Assembly: GCA_002319965.1 (NCBI GenBank)
Contig: DCJQ01000025.1
Span: forward strand, 1-18,756
Direction of reading: 5' to 3'
DNA: 18,756 nt
DNA from: Megasphaera sp. UBA1696
GTDB lineage: Bacteria > Bacillota > Negativicutes > Veillonellales > Megasphaeraceae
Numbering within the stretch: position 1 is the first letter of the stretch; each line of letters begins with the position of its first letter. The notes beneath the pieces were generated by a model. That model was not told the origin of the DNA. It searched no databases and was given only the letters and a program-made list of their open reading frames with translations. The translations under genes and the position numbers were made by a program. Shown one piece after another: positions 1 to 7,903 of this stretch.

Positions 1-30
1 AAAAGGACATTTTTATAGTCTCTTTTGCGC

Positions 31-60
31 GTATCGATGGGGATATTTCCCCACTGATAC
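31..60. repeat. Hairpin downstream of the cas operon
   Basis: A 30-base inverted repeat with a 13-bp stem (one G-T wobble, one mismatch) and a 4-base loop. The inner arms TGGGGA and TCCCCA are perfect and the outer arms GTATC and GATAC are perfect. No T-run follows on either strand, so it is not a typical intrinsic terminator. It lies about 205 bases beyond the cas7c stop. Its function is unknown. Confidence 0.6.
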
Positions 61-110
61 AGTTCGTTCTTACTAAAATAGGGATTTGATTAAAATTTTT
101 CTATCATAAT

Positions 111-248
111 CGAGGTTTTAGTCGGCTAATACGATGTTCACTATATCTTCGCACTGTCAATCTATGCCTTTCCTCCGGTTTTGCTGCACAACTTCCGTCA
201 TAGGGTTATATGTGACATCATATTAGCCGACTAGGGTCAAAATCCTCG
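111..248. repeat. Long imperfect foldback (about 138 bp) after cas7c
   Basis: The two ends of this segment are inverted repeats of about 35-40 bases. The core TAGTCGGCTAATA is identical in both arms. It is flanked outside by CGAGG and TTTT and inside by GATG and TCAC, and one arm carries a five-base GACCC insertion. The centre (about 150-206) does not pair convincingly. There is no open reading frame here, although cas4-cas1-cas2 would follow cas7c in a canonical type I-C operon. It could be a MITE-like element, a structured 3' end of the cas mRNA, or an unrelated structured RNA. No clear target-site duplication is visible. Confidence 0.55.
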
Positions 249-266
249 TTTTCTCTCCAGCATCCC

Positions 267-1166
267 TTACTGGATTTTTTCGCCTTCCTGATAGACTTCA
301 ATGTTGAGGCCTTCGATATTCTTCAAAGCGCTGTCATCGATGACGTAGTCGTCAAAGGTATGGGGGGCCGTAACGCCTTCTTTCAAGTTAGCCGTGATAC
401 TATGATGGACGCGAGCTGATGAGGCATTGCCCGTTTTATTGTCATGGCGTACCCAATAGAATTTCGTCATTTCAATACTGCCTTCCGGCCGAGCTGAGGA
501 AGCATCATTTTCAAATAAGGTGACCAAGGCTTCTTTTACCTTTTCCCCATCTTCTTCGCTAAAGCCCGTTTTTTCAGCCAACTGGACGTTGATGCTGCCG
601 ACGACTTTATAGACGCCGAAGTCGACGCGATGCTTCATCCCCATCGTATCGGAGCCTTTTTTATCTCCCGGTTCGGTATTAACGCTCTTAGTAATCTGCA
701 TACTGGTAATGATTACCGGATTCAGGCTGACTGCCGTATGAATCGACACAGGCCCGCGCACACCAATAGAAACAGCATCGACCCCCGTCGCCTTTTTAAG
801 AGCAAATACCTGACCGAAAGCCCGCACATCAGTCCAAATTTTGCAGGCTTCGTCAGCAAATAATTTTGCTCGTCCGGCATCTTTTTCTTTCATCGCCAAA
901 GGCTTTTTCATAGATTCTTCGCTCTCTACTCTCGACCGGATACTGTCACAACCGTCGTCGCAGCGTTCGTTGGACTGAACCAAAATCCGTTCGCCCATGT
1001 CCTGCAGGCGATTGCGAATCTTGCGCTTAATGCAGACGTCAGAAATTTCGCCGTAGCCGTCGTAATCGCTGCGCGGTTGGTTGCCGTTTAAAGGATCCCC
1101 GTTGGGATTGGCATGGTCGACGGTAATGAAGCCGATAAAATCAATTTTGTTTGCTAATGTTGTCAT
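267..1166 (-). CDS. cas7c: Type I-C Cascade backbone protein Cas7c (Csd2)
   Basis: Cas7c polymerises along the crRNA spacer to form the backbone of the type I-C Cascade surveillance complex. The 299-residue product has the typical Csd2 length. The N-terminus reads (residues 9-26) DFIGFITVDHANPNGDPL, the usual Csd2 beginning with its HANPNGDP signature, followed by an RRM-like body. The ATG at 1166 has a good GGGAGGA ribosome binding site. It starts 12 bases after the cas8c stop, so translation of the two is probably coupled. It is the last cas gene seen: 266 bases follow without cas4, cas1 or cas2. The family assignment is firm; whether an adaptation module lies further left cannot be seen. 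Confidence 0.95.
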   Translation of the reverse strand: MTTLANKIDFIGFITVDHANPNGDPLNGNQPRSDYDGYGEISDVCIKRKIRNRLQDMGERILVQSNERCDDGCDSIRSRVESEESMKKPLAMKEKDAGRAKLFADEACKIWTDVRAFGQVFALKKATGVDAVSIGVRGPVSIHTAVSLNPVIITSMQITKSVNTEPGDKKGSDTMGMKHRVDFGVYKVVGSINVQLAEKTGFSEEDGEKVKEALVTLFENDASSARPEGSIEMTKFYWVRHDNKTGNASSARVHHSITANLKEGVTAPHTFDDYVIDDSALKNIEGLNIEVYQEGEKIQ

Positions 1167-1178
1167 GATAATTCCTCC

Positions 1179-1616
1179 CTATTCGTTTTCATCGGACTGA
1201 CTCGTTGAATTATTATCTGCGCCTTCACTTTCTCTCAACGCTTTCTCTTTCTTTTGCTTTTCAATGAGCTGCTGAATAGCAAATTGCTGACTGTAAAATC
1301 CAAGCAGGAAGCGACTTCCTAAGGGATCGTCGGAGACAAAATCTTCTTCGTTAAAGAGGCTGATGATTTGAGCCAACAGCTTCCGTTCTTTTCCGCCGTA
1401 TTTTTCCTGTTTCTGCATATATGGACGCAGGCGATTGTGAATGGTCATCCACGTCTTCGCCGGCCGCATGGAAAAGACCTCCATATACTTCATGGCGTTC
1501 GTAGTCCGTGAACCTCGTTCATCAAGCTTAAAAGTAGCCCGTTCCAACTGGTCGGCTACGGCCAAGATTCTCCCAAACAGATAATCCCGATTTCGATTCG
1601 TTTCATCAAGTGCCAC
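1179..1616 (-). CDS. cas11c: Type I-C small subunit Cas11c, internal translation product of cas8c
   Basis: In type I-C systems the small subunit Cas11c is known to be made by internal translation initiation within cas8c. Here codon 523 of cas8c is a GTG, in frame, preceded by the very strong Shine-Dalgarno GGAGGAGG (1625-1632) with an 8-base spacer. This predicts a 145-residue protein beginning (M)ALDETNRNRDYLFGR and ending at the cas8c stop, the expected size and position for Cas11c. It is mostly helical and charged, as expected for the belly subunit that bridges Cas8c and the Cas7c filament. The start codon being GTG and not ATG means automated gene callers would miss it. Seen: the site, frame and length. 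Inferred: that it is used. Confidence 0.82.
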   Translation of the reverse strand: MALDETNRNRDYLFGRILAVADQLERATFKLDERGSRTTNAMKYMEVFSMRPAKTWMTIHNRLRPYMQKQEKYGGKERKLLAQIISLFNEEDFVSDDPLGSRFLLGFYSQQFAIQQLIEKQKKEKALRESEGADNNSTSQSDENE

Positions 1617-3182
1617 AGTATATACCTCCTCCGGATGGGTTTCATTCCATCGATTACAAATTATGGTACAAGCAGATTCTAAAATTTCCTGCCGCCACTG
1701 ATAATATTTATCGCCGGCCGATTGGCTCGCCCGGGTGACGACACGTTGGACGACACACCGTTCGATATCAAGCGGCAAAGGCCGCCCCTGTACAATGCAA
1801 TAGAAGATGCGTTCAAGTTCCATCTTCATTTTCGTATCACTGACGTTTTCGCCGTAACAGGCCTTGATGAGCCTGCGCGGTGCCGGCACGCCAAAATAGC
1901 GAAGGGATGAATTCTTTTCGTTATCATATTTATGCTGAGCCCAACGGCCAGATTCATGCCACTTTTCCACGCGTTTTATAAAATCAGTTCCTGAAAACTC
2001 ATCATAGTAACAAATCGACAGCCGCCCTGGTGTCGCCGCATCGAGGACCATGATATTGACCTGGGCTGTCGGGTCCTTTTCAAAATCATGATAGTAACCT
2101 GTGATAGCCTTAGTAAAACTGTCGGCCCATTCTTTAAAGGTCTCCGGCCGAGTAAGTTCCGAAGTCCCGCCACCGCGGCGGCGATGCATCAGATGATCCG
2201 TATCCGAAAAAACACCGGGAATCGGTTTCGAGCTCCAGGCCAAAAAGGTACGGCCGTCACAGGAATAGCCTTGATTACGAACGAGCCACATCAAGGCATT
2301 CATGGCCTTTTGTGACGTCTCATAGCCGATAGACACGCATTCATTGCCGCTTTCAAAGCGGCCGCGGAAGGTAAACCATTGGTTATCATTGGAAGAAATG
2401 AGCTTAGCCCCATCACCGGCAAATCGAATTCCCTTGGCGTGTTTATCGACAGGCCTCATCATCTTGCCCGTGGCGTAACACAGGTCCGGCGCTTGAGGAA
2501 ATTCATGCTCAAAAAACTTTATATATTGCTGCTGCACCTGCTGGTCTTTCCACAAGTCGACGGGCTTATCCCCGCCAAGGGAAACGCGAAAACGAACCAA
2601 TGCCTTTAAAAGATCACCGGTCACTACGGTGAAAATCGCCGGTTTCTCCCGATTTTTGTCTTTATACGGCCATTTTTGCATAATTTTGCCGTTATCATCG
2701 CGATAGAGGACGGGTGGATTGGCCTTGCAAAGGTCATCGATAACGTCATGTCGGGTGACGTATTTATAGACTGCTTCTACCTTAGGATTGCTGTATGGTG
2801 ACTGAACCCACTTGCCTAAGAGTTCTACATACAGGGTATAAGGATGCTTTTCCTCCTTCCCTCCCTTTTTGGCTTTTTTCTCGCTATATAAGTCATAGTC
2901 ACGGGCAATGTAATTCAGCCGGTCATGCAGTGGATGCGGTGACGGACTCGACGTCCGCGATGCCGAATCGGGTGTACTGGGCATAAGGGTCGGCTGTTGG
3001 TCCTTAGAAATTGGACTGGCCTGAACGAAGTTTCCCTCACCATCGACGGTGATTTCGATTTGAGCATTTTGGATGATATGCCCAATAGGCGGCAAAACCG
3101 CCTTGCTCCCTTCTACACCGGGCTTACCGGCTAAGGACGCATTTACGTCGTAGGTCTTCACTAACTGCGCAATCCAGCTCAT
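1179..3182 (-). CDS. cas8c: Type I-C Cascade large subunit Cas8c (Csd1)
   Basis: Cas8c is the large subunit of type I-C Cascade, which contacts the PAM and helps open target DNA. The product has 667 residues, slightly long for Csd1, partly because of a Ser/Pro/Thr-rich stretch at about residues 70-85 and a charged, Ser/Asn-rich tail. Typical Csd1 features are the N-terminal MSWIAQLVKTYD, the central FRGRF segment and a C-terminal helical part (from about residue 520) that also forms the separate small subunit Cas11c. The start overlaps the cas5c stop by four bases (ATGA), a sign of translational coupling. The family call is based on the sequence pattern and on its position between cas5c and cas7c. 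Confidence 0.95.
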   Translation of the reverse strand: MSWIAQLVKTYDVNASLAGKPGVEGSKAVLPPIGHIIQNAQIEITVDGEGNFVQASPISKDQQPTLMPSTPDSASRTSSPSPHPLHDRLNYIARDYDLYSEKKAKKGGKEEKHPYTLYVELLGKWVQSPYSNPKVEAVYKYVTRHDVIDDLCKANPPVLYRDDNGKIMQKWPYKDKNREKPAIFTVVTGDLLKALVRFRVSLGGDKPVDLWKDQQVQQQYIKFFEHEFPQAPDLCYATGKMMRPVDKHAKGIRFAGDGAKLISSNDNQWFTFRGRFESGNECVSIGYETSQKAMNALMWLVRNQGYSCDGRTFLAWSSKPIPGVFSDTDHLMHRRRGGGTSELTRPETFKEWADSFTKAITGYYHDFEKDPTAQVNIMVLDAATPGRLSICYYDEFSGTDFIKRVEKWHESGRWAQHKYDNEKNSSLRYFGVPAPRRLIKACYGENVSDTKMKMELERIFYCIVQGRPLPLDIERCVVQRVVTRASQSAGDKYYQWRQEILESACTIICNRWNETHPEEVYTVALDETNRNRDYLFGRILAVADQLERATFKLDERGSRTTNAMKYMEVFSMRPAKTWMTIHNRLRPYMQKQEKYGGKERKLLAQIISLFNEEDFVSDDPLGSRFLLGFYSQQFAIQQLIEKQKKEKALRESEGADNNSTSQSDENE
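1625..1632 (-). promoter_or_regulatory. Internal ribosome binding site for Cas11c
   Basis: GGAGGAGG on the minus strand, nearly full complementarity to the anti-Shine-Dalgarno, eight bases upstream of an in-frame GTG (1616-1614). Within cas8c the same bases encode part of the Pro-Glu-Glu-Val segment. Its strength inside a coding region supports a real internal start. Confidence 0.8.
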
Positions 3183-3895
3183 AAGCGTTCTCCTTCCAAC
3201 CCGGCGTATTCCCTTTCAACGGGGCAGATATCATCCGGGGTAAAGACTTTGGCCTTCCCTTTGCGGATATCCCGCACAAGAGTGCAGGCTTCCGGCCGAA
3301 TGAAGCGGATGACGCCGTGCTCCATGACCGGCTGCCAGAACCGGACCTGCAACATGTCGCGCCCCGTTTCATCGGGATAATTAAAACCGTGGAACATCGT
3401 CCCCAAGGGAATGGCCGGGGTATCATCGTAAAATCCCGGGGCCTCGCCATAGGCGACAGGCTCGATATAGCCCTGACATTCCCGCGTGCCCAAGAAAATA
3501 TCGCGGCGCCCGCCTCGTTCGACCATCCGTTTGGCAATGTTGTGGTGTTTATTTTCATTGCGGTCAGAGGCCAAGTCCGGTCGATGAAGATTGAACTCAA
3601 AGTGAGCCTTTACTTCATAGCACACGTCACTCAAGTACTTATAAATCGAGAGTTCATTGCCGCCGCCATAAACGAGAGGCTTTACGCCCCGGGACTGAGT
3701 GCGTATTTCCTTCATGACCCGCATCTCATCGATGACCCAAAAAATCGTAGGCTTCCAATAATTGCTTTCAACGATACCCTTCAAGGCCTGATAGGTCGGC
3801 ACGGCGTAGGAGGCTTTTTCACCGCCCATGCGGGTAATGGGATCGGTGAATAAGGCCATCCTTCCGTACACTTTAAAGGTTATTTCATTTCTCAA
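3179..3895 (-). CDS. cas5c: Type I-C crRNA endonuclease Cas5c (Cas5d)
   Basis: In type I-C systems Cas5 replaces Cas6: it cuts the pre-crRNA at the base of the repeat hairpin and then caps the crRNA 5' handle in Cascade. The product has 238 residues. With the TTG start at 3895, Tyr46, Lys116 and His117 fall exactly at the positions of the catalytic residues known from Bacillus halodurans Cas5d. The glycine-rich segment VYGGGNE (residues 75-81) is also typical. The TTG is chosen because AAGGAGG lies 7 bases upstream and a nearby ATG is out of frame. It starts 12 bases after the cas3 stop and overlaps cas8c by four bases. An intact Cas5c predicts a cognate array with type I-C repeats, which the array at 10088-10412 does not have. 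Confidence 0.95.
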   Translation of the reverse strand: MRNEITFKVYGRMALFTDPITRMGGEKASYAVPTYQALKGIVESNYWKPTIFWVIDEMRVMKEIRTQSRGVKPLVYGGGNELSIYKYLSDVCYEVKAHFEFNLHRPDLASDRNENKHHNIAKRMVERGGRRDIFLGTRECQGYIEPVAYGEAPGFYDDTPAIPLGTMFHGFNYPDETGRDMLQVRFWQPVMEHGVIRFIRPEACTLVRDIRKGKAKVFTPDDICPVEREYAGLEGERL

Positions 3896-3907
3896 AATAT
3901 CCCCTCC

Positions 3908-6379
3908 TTACAAAATATTCAGCTCATTAGCCTGTTCTTCTAAGTTGAGACCAATGGCCGAACTATAATACTTTTCATTCAAAGCCAGTGGTCCCTGCAG
4001 GGTCTGGAAAATGGCCCCCATCCGCTGAAGCTGTTCCACTTCATAGGAAAAAGCATTGACTGTATACTGTTGAGCCTTCTTCAATAAGGCCACGAGTTTC
4101 TTAGGATCCTCAACCTTGCCATTCAGGGCGGTAATTAAATCAGCGCCCTTTCCATAAGGCACGACGATTCCGATTGTAGCCGAGTCGATGACATAAAAAG
4201 CTTTGCCGGCATCGCCGAAGGCCTGGGTATCACACAGCCAATTGAGCTCCTCAGACTTTCCTCGGTCAACACAAGCCTTGCAGCCCACCTCATTCAGGGA
4301 CAATAAATCCACCAGTGTATTGCGGCTCGGCAGTTCATAGGATTTATTGAGATCGTCCTGATCATCATAATACCATTCAAAGTAGCGAGCCATATTCGTC
4401 GGCTGGAGAATGTCTTGAATATCCATGATGTGAAGCAAGTCCGCAGCCACTTTGACGCCGGTTTGGATATCGGGCAGCTTATCGAGTTTCTCCCCTTCCA
4501 AATGGAAAACCTTGACCAGTCCGTATTCCATTTCACCGTGGCGGTTGCAGCGGCCTGCTGCCTGGGCGATGGAAGCAAAACCGGCCATGGCCCGGTAGAC
4601 CGTCGTGAAGGACACGTCGACACCGGCTTCGATCAGCTGTGTCGAGATACAGATGAGTCTGCGCTTCGATGTTCCACCGTGAAGGGCCGCCAAAGCCTCC
4701 CTCATGCCGTCGATTTCATACATTCGGTGGGCCGGACACATCTTAGTACTCAAGTGAATCACTTCGACGTCGTCGCCGCTCTCACCGACCAGATTTTTTA
4801 CAGCCTTATAGATGTTTCGAGCTTGGCGAGTCAGATTGACGATACAGAGAACACTGCCCCGCTCCCTCGCATCGTACAGCAACCGGGGAGCTAACGTTTC
4901 CGCCGTATACAGTTCATCTTTCAAATACTCGAAACGCACCCGCTGAAAAGCCTCAAAGGTGTCGTCCAAATTATCGATCATTTCACTGTCGACATGAATG
5001 GGAACATCCATATGGTCTAATTGGGGCTGAGTAGCCGTACAAAGGACGGCCGTGACGCCAGCAAAATCCTTTAAGAAATTCATCGCCATATTAAAGATAT
5101 AGGTGCATTTTACCGGCAGTGTCTGAATTTCATCGAAGATGATGATGCTGTCGGCCAAGGCCTGAAGCCGGCGGACAGATTGACAGCTGCCGTCGAACAA
5201 GGTATTGAGGAACTGAACCTGGGTCGTAAAAATAACCGGCGTGTCCCAGCGTTCGGTCAATAACTTTCTCCAATCCCGTTCTTCCTCACTCATATCTTCC
5301 TTCGGCAATACGTTGGAATGGTGCTCTAACACGGCCTCATCAAACTGGAATACGTCGCGAATCTCCTTGGCATTCTGATCGATAATCGACGTATAAGGAA
5401 TGACGACAAGAATCCGCTTTTTATGGTACTTTTTGGCCTGAGCCAGAGCAAAGCGCATGCTGGCCAATGTTTTCCCGCTCCCCGTCGGCACCGACAAGGA
5501 GTAGATGCCCGGTTTCTCCGTTCCAAAACGTTGGCAGGCATCACTGATTTTTTGCCGCTCCAAGGCAATGGTCCTGGCCTTACCGTCAGCCGGAAGGGCA
5601 AAGGAGTGAAGCCGGTCTTCCAATTTTCCGGAAAAGAGATTCCACAGCTTATCGTAGTCCCAATCCTGGGTCAAAGAGGAACCGCCCATGAACTCCGCCG
5701 TGTCCAAGCGATCAGCGTCTACGAGCCAACTAAAGAGCAGCCTTTCGACCATCCCCCAGTAAAACCAATAAATTTGATTTTGTCTTCTTTCCTCATCACA
5801 GCCAAATTCGCAAGCCGCATCGATACGATGATCGAGTTTCTCTACCTCAGCAACGGCTAATATGAACAAATCATCCAATTCCGCCGGTGACAGGACGGAC
5901 TCAAAAAAATAGGCCTCTTCCTCTGCCGTTTCAACGCCTTCTTTTTGAATACGCCGTACATAATCCGACTCGCCGCGCTCACTCAAAAAGTTCGTCAAGC
6001 CCCCGTGATGAGACATAACAGAAAGACCGGCCAAATTGATAGTCTTTCTGATGTTTTCCCCTTCACGATCGTTGTAACGTTTCCACAAAAACTGAGCCCC
6101 ACCGGTCGAATGGTCGATTTTGCCGCGATAGTGAGCTGCCTTTTTAGGATCATCAAGGGCTAAGCGAATATACTTTTGAAAAGGCATACCGTCCCCGCTT
6201 GACTTACTCTGACTCTTAGAAAAATCATGCAAGAGACCGGTCAATTTCGCCAAGGCTCCCAGGCCCCAAGGTGTCGCCGCCGCTTCCATCTTTTCGGCTA
6301 CATTCACCAAGTGATCCCGAAGGGGCTGCACCACAATCCGACCGTTCTCATCTTCTCGAAAATGCGCAATAATTTCCAT
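3908..6379 (-). CDS. cas3: Type I-C CRISPR helicase-nuclease Cas3
   Basis: Cas3 is recruited to the R-loop formed by Cascade and degrades target DNA with its HD nuclease and superfamily 2 helicase. With the start at 6379 (ATG after AGGAG, six-base spacing) it has 823 residues. The HD domain shows His23, His51-Asp52 (LHDFSK), His90 (IDHSTGGAQ) and His124-His125 (SHHGGL). Helicase motifs follow: Walker A VPTGSGKT with Lys303, DEIQ at 416-419, TAT at 448-450, QLIEAGVDVSF and the arginine-finger motif QAAGRCNRHGE. An upstream in-frame ATG at 6430 would add 17 residues but lacks a good ribosome binding site. It is the first gene of the cas operon and looks fully active. Confidence 0.96.
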   Translation of the reverse strand: MEIIAHFREDENGRIVVQPLRDHLVNVAEKMEAAATPWGLGALAKLTGLLHDFSKSQSKSSGDGMPFQKYIRLALDDPKKAAHYRGKIDHSTGGAQFLWKRYNDREGENIRKTINLAGLSVMSHHGGLTNFLSERGESDYVRRIQKEGVETAEEEAYFFESVLSPAELDDLFILAVAEVEKLDHRIDAACEFGCDEERRQNQIYWFYWGMVERLLFSWLVDADRLDTAEFMGGSSLTQDWDYDKLWNLFSGKLEDRLHSFALPADGKARTIALERQKISDACQRFGTEKPGIYSLSVPTGSGKTLASMRFALAQAKKYHKKRILVVIPYTSIIDQNAKEIRDVFQFDEAVLEHHSNVLPKEDMSEEERDWRKLLTERWDTPVIFTTQVQFLNTLFDGSCQSVRRLQALADSIIIFDEIQTLPVKCTYIFNMAMNFLKDFAGVTAVLCTATQPQLDHMDVPIHVDSEMIDNLDDTFEAFQRVRFEYLKDELYTAETLAPRLLYDARERGSVLCIVNLTRQARNIYKAVKNLVGESGDDVEVIHLSTKMCPAHRMYEIDGMREALAALHGGTSKRRLICISTQLIEAGVDVSFTTVYRAMAGFASIAQAAGRCNRHGEMEYGLVKVFHLEGEKLDKLPDIQTGVKVAADLLHIMDIQDILQPTNMARYFEWYYDDQDDLNKSYELPSRNTLVDLLSLNEVGCKACVDRGKSEELNWLCDTQAFGDAGKAFYVIDSATIGIVVPYGKGADLITALNGKVEDPKKLVALLKKAQQYTVNAFSYEVEQLQRMGAIFQTLQGPLALNEKYYSSAIGLNLEEQANELNIL

Positions 6380-6473
6380 ATAATCTCCTATCGATACGCC
6401 GTCAGGCCAATCCATGACGGTAAGCTGCAAGCCATGGACCGGTTCACGATACTACTCCTGACAAGAAACGATT

Positions 6474-6487
6474 GACATATATGTATC
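6474..6487. promoter_or_regulatory. Dyad at the cas promoter start site (copy 1)
   Basis: GACATATATGTATC contains the perfect palindrome ACATATATGT and lies just downstream of the -10 box, overlapping or just after the predicted start of transcription. A related dyad sits at the same place after the second promoter. Position and conservation suggest a repressor operator; the regulator is unknown. Confidence 0.4.
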
Positions 6488-6497
6488 ATTTAAACTC

Positions 6498-6526
6498 ATT
6501 ATACTACTATGTAATAATTATCACAA
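6498..6526 (-). promoter_or_regulatory. Proximal promoter of the cas operon
   Basis: On the minus strand TTGTGA, a 17-base spacer and a perfect TATAAT. Transcription would start near 6491, leaving a leader of about 112 bases before the cas3 ATG at 6379. Confidence 0.75.
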
Positions 6527-6651
6527 AGTTTATTCATTAGAATTAGATAAAAATCCCTTCCCGGGTACCGCCTCCTTTTCTAAAGCAGTTGCAATTGATG
6601 ATACAAAAGCCAACATCCGGTTCACGACGTGACTTTCAGCAAGAATAAATC

Positions 6652-6666
6652 GACATGTCATGTATC
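6652..6666. promoter_or_regulatory. Dyad at the cas promoter start site (copy 2)
   Basis: GACATGTCATGTATC, a near-palindrome at the same distance from the distal -10 box as the dyad at 6474-6487 from the proximal one, and clearly related in sequence. Confidence 0.4.
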
Positions 6667-6676
6667 CTTTAGGCTC

Positions 6677-6705
6677 ATTATAGCATAGTTTTATTTTAAC
6701 TACAA
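6677..6705 (-). promoter_or_regulatory. Distal promoter upstream of the cas operon
   Basis: On the minus strand TTGTAG, a 17-base spacer and TATAAT with an upstream TGC (extended -10). It lies 179 bases behind the proximal promoter and is its duplicate. Reading to the cas genes from here would pass through a possible 28-codon peptide (MLAFVSSIATALEKE...), whose coding status is doubtful. Confidence 0.65.
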
Positions 6706-6970
6706 CTTATATGAACTTATTTTTTAAAAAAAAGATTTAATGACGCTTCTACCGGCCGTATCCCTATAAAAGGGATAACTCAACTTACAGCCACGCACCC
6801 TTATTTCGGAAGGCTCCGCATCACAGGACGCTGACGTTCTAATCGTGTGAGTCAGTCGATTCCTGTCGACGGCACGATCGATTTTGATTCACTCTTTATT
6901 ATTTGTCAAAGGGTCCCGGCTCAAATCATAAAATAGTATCAAGGGCCGTCTCGTGAAACAACGCATACAC

Positions 6971-7005
6971 AAAAACGCCGCCAGTCTTCAAAACTCACGG
7001 CGTTT
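6971..7005 (-). terminator. Intrinsic terminator of tag
   Basis: On the minus strand AAACGCCG, a loop of about 17 bases, then CGGCGTTTTT. It starts eight bases after the tag stop codon, with a GC-rich stem and a T-run. Confidence 0.85.
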
Positions 7006-7012
7006 CCTGCTT

Positions 7013-7618
7013 TCAATAGACTTCGTTATCTTTTCGTTTGGTCACCGTCGGATGGCTGTCAATGATGATCTGGCGGCGCGGGCAAGTGGCATCGTGGTCG
7101 TTGATGATGCCGCAGGCCTGAAGATGGGAGTAGAGGGTCACGGGGCCGACGTACTTAAAGCCCCGCTTCTTCAGATCTTTGCTGATCCGTTCCGACAGGC
7201 CGTTGCTGACCGGAATCTGTCCTTTGGCATGGCCCTGGTAGAGGATGGTCTTGCCGCCGGTGAAGATCCAAAAGTAGTCGCAAAGGCTTCCGAATTCGTC
7301 GCGCAGTTTCTGACAGCAGCAGGCATTGTTGATGACGGCCTGTATCTTCCGAGGCGAACGGATCATGCCCTCGGTATTTAGGATGCGTTCCACATCGGCG
7401 TCGCCGTAAGCAGCCACCTTATCGTAATCAAAGTTATCGAAACACTGCCGGAAAATGTCCCGCTTGCGCAAAACGATCAGCCAGCTGAGGCCGCACTGCA
7501 GGTTTTCCAAGGTCAAATGCTCGAACATCTGCCGATCGTCGTGAACGGGGACTCCCCATTCGTTGTCATGATACGTAGTATTGAGCGGATCCGTATAGGC
7601 CCATTCACAATATCCCAT
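7013..7618 (-). CDS. tag: DNA-3-methyladenine glycosylase I (Tag)
   Basis: Tag removes 3-methyladenine from alkylated DNA, starting base excision repair in the cytoplasm. With the ATG at 7618 (AAGGGGAG six bases upstream) the product has 201 residues. The zinc-binding residues known from Escherichia coli Tag are at identical positions: Cys4, His17, His175 and Cys179. The segments YHDNEWGVP (16-24) and LTLENLQCGLSW are typical of the family. An in-frame ATG six codons upstream lacks a ribosome binding site. The gene is monocistronic, ends in a strong terminator and is divergent from the radical SAM gene. Nothing ties it functionally to the CRISPR operon. Confidence 0.95.
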   Translation of the reverse strand: MGYCEWAYTDPLNTTYHDNEWGVPVHDDRQMFEHLTLENLQCGLSWLIVLRKRDIFRQCFDNFDYDKVAAYGDADVERILNTEGMIRSPRKIQAVINNACCCQKLRDEFGSLCDYFWIFTGGKTILYQGHAKGQIPVSNGLSERISKDLKKRGFKYVGPVTLYSHLQACGIINDHDATCPRRQIIIDSHPTVTKRKDNEVY

Positions 7619-7761
7619 CTTTTTCTCCCCTTTCATGGCCCGAAAGGCTGCCCTCCCGTCGCAGTCCCCATCGAATCAGCGGCTTAGAGCCATGATAGTC
7701 CTTGTAACAGGGGCGGCAGGCCTGACGAGGCTCATTGGCAAACACATGTTTCCGTATCTTG

Positions 7762-7767
7762 ATTATA
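7762..7767 (-). promoter_or_regulatory. -10 element of the tag promoter
   Basis: A perfect TATAAT on the minus strand preceded by TGG (extended -10). The -35 position is weak. It predicts a leader of about 135 bases before tag. Confidence 0.5.
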
Positions 7768-7824
7768 CCATCGGAGGAAGTTCCTCGCTACCGATAAGGA
7801 ATGCCCTCGAGAGAAAATTTCCCA

Positions 7825-7853
7825 TTGATTCTTTCCCAAAGTTTTGCTATAAT
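7825..7853 (+). promoter_or_regulatory. Promoter of the radical SAM gene
   Basis: TTGATT, a 17-base spacer and a perfect TATAAT. Transcription would start near 7860, giving a leader of about 117 bases that contains a terminator before the start codon at 7977. Confidence 0.8.
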
Positions 7854-7903
7854 CAGTTCAACTTCATAGGTAATGGTACTGACTGCTGCCGAGTAGTCAG
7901 AGT

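Larger units (their letters stand above)
6418..6712. repeat. Tandem duplication of the cas promoter region
   Basis: Two related segments, roughly 6438-6530 and 6615-6710, share in order CCGGTTCACGA, CAAGAA, a GACAT...ATGTATC dyad, CTCATTATA (the -10 box) and an AT-rich -35 region. The copies have diverged at many positions, so the duplication is not recent. The rest of the intergenic stretch (6713-6970) shows a perfect 7-bp hairpin TATCCCT/AGGGATA (6759-6777), an imperfect inverted repeat at about 6846-6893, and no gene. Confidence 0.6.

Noticed and set aside
31..60. Hairpin as intrinsic terminator of the cas operon
   Set aside because: Stable stem but no T-run on the minus strand; listed as a hairpin only.
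6530..6640. Short peptide MLAFVSSIATALEKE... between the duplicated cas promoters
   Set aside because: Only 28 codons, no good ribosome binding site, and the corresponding copy near 6430 is not conserved as protein.
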